Source: Lentisphaerota bacterium (GTDB lineage: Bacteria; Verrucomicrobiota; Lentisphaeria; Oligosphaerales; JABHEG01). From it: 64,000 bases of DNA. The notes below the pieces were generated by a model. It was given only the letters and a program-made list of their open reading frames with translations, searched no databases and had not been told where the DNA came from. Each line of letters begins with the position of its first letter. Positions within the stretch are counted from its first letter, which is position 1. Of the stretch, positions 61,463 through 64,000 are shown one piece after another. The stretch is from the NCBI GenBank assembly GCA_018676675.1, contig JABHEG010000177.1, positions 21,509 through 85,508 on the forward strand. The letters are read 5' to 3'. Both the position numbers and the translations under genes were made by a program.

Positions 61463-63619
61463 TCACGGTTTGGGGAAGGTCAAACTCAGTACGAGATCGC
61501 GGCAGCTGACCGTGTCCACGCGCGCCTGTACGGCATGCCATTCGGCCTCGCCCAGACCGCCGCTGTTCGTTGCCCCGAAGCAAATCTCGTTGCGGGAGTA
61601 GTTTCGCTTTGCGGGGAAGGCCTGCGGAGCGGCCAGACACGGGTGCCCATCCACTGAGATGGTGAGGTCTCCACCATCAACGACGATACGGTATGTGTGG
61701 ATGTCATCGGTTGTGTCCATGTCATAGCGGATCTTCCGGTCGTGGAACAGATCGATATGGTCGGGATGGAACCCGATCCGTTCTCCGGAGGTGCTGTCGG
61801 CCAGAATCAGATAGCTGGACCCGGAGATGACCCTCACCTGTGTCTCCACAACCACGACGTCACTGAAATCAGCTCCCCAGGGAAACCGGTAGTAGAGGTA
61901 GTCCCCGGAGATATCACCGCGATCGGCGATGGTCAGTGCTCCCCCCTCGAGGGTGGCACTGGTCCGCACCGAACCCGGATCAGGCTTCCATGGCTTGGCA
62001 GGCATGGTTGACCCCGTGTACACCAGGGACCACGGTGCAGGCTCCGGCGATGGGTCCTTCCGCAACTCAATGCGGACACGGTTGGCCCCTCGTTCAAGGC
62101 AGGCGAGAGGGACCGGCCAGTCCAACCAGGTATCCTCGACAGTCGCCCCCTCCAGAAGCCGCCCGTTGACCCACACAGCCAGCCGTTCAGGCGACTGAAT
62201 GCGGGGGACCTCAACGTGGCACACGGCAGTGGGTGGGAGGGGCTCCTCCCGTAGCGCAGCCAGGTCGTCCCCGACCTCAATGTCCAGCTCAATTGCGTGC
62301 TTGGGGCTCATAACGACCGGCTTCCCAGGGACAAGGGCGGGCCCGGTATTCCGGTGCTCCGCGCCATTGGCCAGGAACTGACTGGGTCTGCCATCGCGAA
62401 CCGTCACGAAATAGAGCTTGTCCTCTCGGGAGAGTGTTTTGGGATCACCAATCTCCTTCCACAAGGGTCTTTTCGGATCGAAGTAGTTGAACAGGTGGAT
62501 TCCATCCGCCCCGGACGCCCACACATTCATGGCGCGCCCGCGGTAGCTCTTGGTTGACCCCCGGTGAAACCGGGTCCCACCGCGCACACGCGAGTCGCTC
62601 AGGCACGGGTATACGGGCACGTCGTAGCGGTGCCCGAGCTCCACGCTGTAAGACCAGGGGTTAAGGCGGAAGTAGCAGGTGGTGATGAGCAGGTCCACCA
62701 GCCCCTCGGCCAGCCAAGTCTCCACATCCAGACCGAGATCCCGATTGTAACCGACCGAGTCAGCCACCCGAATCGCGATCATAATCGGGCGGCCCCGGGT
62801 GCACCCCACTGTTTCGGTCGTCCGTCGGATACGCCGCATGAGCTCAGTCATCTGGGCCCGTTCCACGTCGCTGGCCTGGCCGCCCCGGGCAGTGCTGGGG
62901 AAGTAGCACATGTGTCGGAAGAAGTCGAGCTCGACACCGTCGACATCGTAGTTCCGGCATACCTCCTCGATGTAGCTGTGCGCCAAATCACGCACCTCGC
63001 GAACCGCATAGTTGACCGAGCTCCACCGACCATTTCGCGTCCGCTTGACAGGGTCGCCTACGAGCCATTCCGGATGCTCAACTTTGAGTGGAGGGTAGAG
63101 TAGGTAAGGCTTGCTAGGGCGATGGGCCACATCATGGGTGTCGTTCATGCGCATGGACCAGAACACCTCCATGCCGTTCCGGTGCCCGTAGTCGGTCACG
63201 AGCTGCAGGCAGTCCGCGCCCTGGTCGATGAGTTCCTGAGCCACATTGCGGGTGTTGGGCAGAATGCCGTAATCCGCCCCCGAACGGGTCAGGACAGTCC
63301 CAACCTGGGTGTTGTGGGTAAAGTGGCTGAAGCCGGAGCTGATGGAGCAATAGGCAAGTGCGGCGACCTGCGTGCCGGCCAAAGCGGTTGTCCGCCGGTC
63401 CAGGAAAGCAGCCCCGGTCAGCACTTGGTCTTTGGGGAAGTACAGACAGTCGCAGCCATCGTTGTTGGCGATGATGCCGCGCCGCCGGTGGGCTGCTTCA
63501 TGCCGAAGCTCCCGCAAGCGCTCCAGCGAGAGAGGCGCGGGAGGATCCTGAGCCCGGCTAAGAGAGGAAGTGAGCAAAGAGAACACAGCGAACGCGGGCA
63601 GAAGGGAGGAAGCAGTCAT
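61463..63619 (-). CDS. secreted GHL10-like (family-10-type) glycoside hydrolase protein
   Basis: 718 residues with a signal peptide (LLPAFAVFSLLTSSLSRAQ). Residues ~45-400 form a TIM-barrel of the glycosyl-hydrolase-like 10 type: GIIANNDGCDCLYFP, GMEVFWSMRMNDTHDVAH, the hallmark YDVDGVELDFFRHM (carboxylates at the end of a barrel strand), RPIMIAIRVADSVGYNRDLG, GLVDLLITTCYFR and GADGIHLFNYFD. Residues ~460-560 look like a small beta-sandwich (WVNGRLLEGATVEDTWLDWP), and ~580-718 a concanavalin-like beta domain (LEGGALTIADRG, TYRIVVDGGDLTISVDG). Substrate unknown; many homologues occur in polysaccharide-degrading PVC bacteria. Convergent with the trp operon. Confidence 0.85.
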   Translation of the reverse strand: MTASSLLPAFAVFSLLTSSLSRAQDPPAPLSLERLRELRHEAAHRRRGIIANNDGCDCLYFPKDQVLTGAAFLDRRTTALAGTQVAALAYCSISSGFSHFTHNTQVGTVLTRSGADYGILPNTRNVAQELIDQGADCLQLVTDYGHRNGMEVFWSMRMNDTHDVAHRPSKPYLLYPPLKVEHPEWLVGDPVKRTRNGRWSSVNYAVREVRDLAHSYIEEVCRNYDVDGVELDFFRHMCYFPSTARGGQASDVERAQMTELMRRIRRTTETVGCTRGRPIMIAIRVADSVGYNRDLGLDVETWLAEGLVDLLITTCYFRLNPWSYSVELGHRYDVPVYPCLSDSRVRGGTRFHRGSTKSYRGRAMNVWASGADGIHLFNYFDPKRPLWKEIGDPKTLSREDKLYFVTVRDGRPSQFLANGAEHRNTGPALVPGKPVVMSPKHAIELDIEVGDDLAALREEPLPPTAVCHVEVPRIQSPERLAVWVNGRLLEGATVEDTWLDWPVPLACLERGANRVRIELRKDPSPEPAPWSLVYTGSTMPAKPWKPDPGSVRTSATLEGGALTIADRGDISGDYLYYRFPWGADFSDVVVVETQVRVISGSSYLILADSTSGERIGFHPDHIDLFHDRKIRYDMDTTDDIHTYRIVVDGGDLTISVDGHPCLAAPQAFPAKRNYSRNEICFGATNSGGLGEAEWHAVQARVDTVSCRDLVLSLTFPKP

Positions 63620-63711
63620 TCAAGGTCCCCAGGACACGCGGATAGGGGACTCCGCGGTGGAAAAAGCACATCGCACTGCCGGGCGTCCGGGCGCCTTGCG
63701 TCGGGCACGCG

Positions 63712-63873
63712 CTACTGAAGGATGGTCTCGATCTCAGCCAGGAACTGCCTTGAAATTTCCCGGTTGCCACGGAGCCCAACTCGGACAGCGACCTCAGTGT
63801 TCGTCTCATCGATGCGCACCAGCGCAACCTTGAACTTGATCTTCTGGAAGTTCCGGAAGATGTATGCGTTCAC
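63712..63873 (-). pseudogene. C-terminal remnant of a small DUF3568-like protein
   Basis: 53 codons from a GTG at 63873 to a TAG; the visible product (FKVALVRIDETNTEVAVRVG, then NREISRQFLAEIETIL) resembles the C-terminal half of small lipoprotein-like DUF3568 domains, where TxVxIRVGxxGD and SxxIxxxI recur. There is no ribosome site, and a TAA lies in frame about 39 nt upstream, so the N-terminal lipoprotein part is missing. Probably a decayed gene; a frameshift upstream cannot be excluded. Confidence 0.4.
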
Positions 63874-64000
63874 GGGGCAAACGCGAGTGCCAATGACACA
63901 CCCACGTTACCCCTGAGAACAACCCAAGGAACTGACCACGGATTACACTGATTCCACGGATACCGGAAAGAGGGATTGGGAGTGTGGGCCCCTGCGGGGC
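63874..64000. other. window end, short direct repeat CACGGAT
   Basis: The last ~130 bp contain CACGGATTACACTGATTCCA followed by a second CACGGAT, a short direct repeat of a kind often scattered in intergenic DNA. No gene can be called before the window ends. Confidence 0.3.

Overview
The window looks like a GC-rich (roughly 60%) chromosome segment from an uncultured bacterium of the Planctomycetes-Verrucomicrobia-Chlamydiae (PVC) group, most like Kiritimatiellota or Lentisphaerota. This is inferred from gene content, because no rRNA is present. The pointers are a protein with a hydrazine-synthase-like c-type haem region plus HEAT repeats, a sulfatase, a ceramidase-like hydrolase, GH2 and heparinase-type enzymes, giant secreted proteins, and an NAD-linked [FeFe]-hydrogenase that suggests anaerobic, fermentative polysaccharide breakdown.

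Layout. 1-12.8 kb: three large surface or secreted proteins; the last two share a C-terminal 'GWNLV' module. 12.8-17.3 kb (-): 1484-residue chimera of sugar-binding-like domains, beta-propeller, CxxCH haem site and HEAT repeats. 17.5-24.7 kb: recQ, a coupled aldo/keto reductase-cysteine-cluster pair, an EF-G paralogue and purC. 24.8-29.1 kb: lipA between two tandem-repeat blocks, then a ceramidase-like hydrolase and a sulfatase on the minus strand. 29.3-35.5 kb (+): a likely operon of secreted protein, ECF sigma factor, zinc anti-sigma factor, membrane protein, two paralogous FtsX-type permeases and an ABC ATPase, with paired palindromes upstream. 35.7-42.1 kb: GH2 beta-galactosidase and heparinase II/III-like protein. 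42.2-46.7 kb (-): three-gene hydrogenase operon (HydB-, HydA- and HydC-like).

46.9-51 kb is the most unusual part. It reads as a small chromosomal integron. A truncated integron-type tyrosine recombinase (50685-50966, +) faces away from a run of small minus-strand genes (182-residue secreted protein, GNAT acetyltransferase, two-gene membrane-protein cassette, 72-residue membrane protein). These are separated by attC-like imperfect palindromes. At three cassettes the 7-bp core box at the 5' edge is the reverse complement of the core box at the 3' edge (7/7, 7/7 and 6/7). A further attC-like element near 47.45 kb lies in the opposite orientation and follows a plus-strand small gene.

51.5-53.9 kb holds tRNA-Val(GAC) and tRNA-Cys(GCA), each with an intrinsic terminator, flanking a two-gene operon of unknown function (small Lys-rich protein plus coiled-coil protein). 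54.0-61.1 kb is a complete trpEGDCFBA operon with a promoter, a 19-codon leader peptide containing Trp-Tyr-Trp and a classical attenuator. Downstream of trpA are two adjacent hairpins whose 6-nt loops are perfectly complementary. 61.5-63.6 kb (-) is a GHL10-type glycoside-hydrolase-like secreted protein, followed by a small gene remnant near the window edge.
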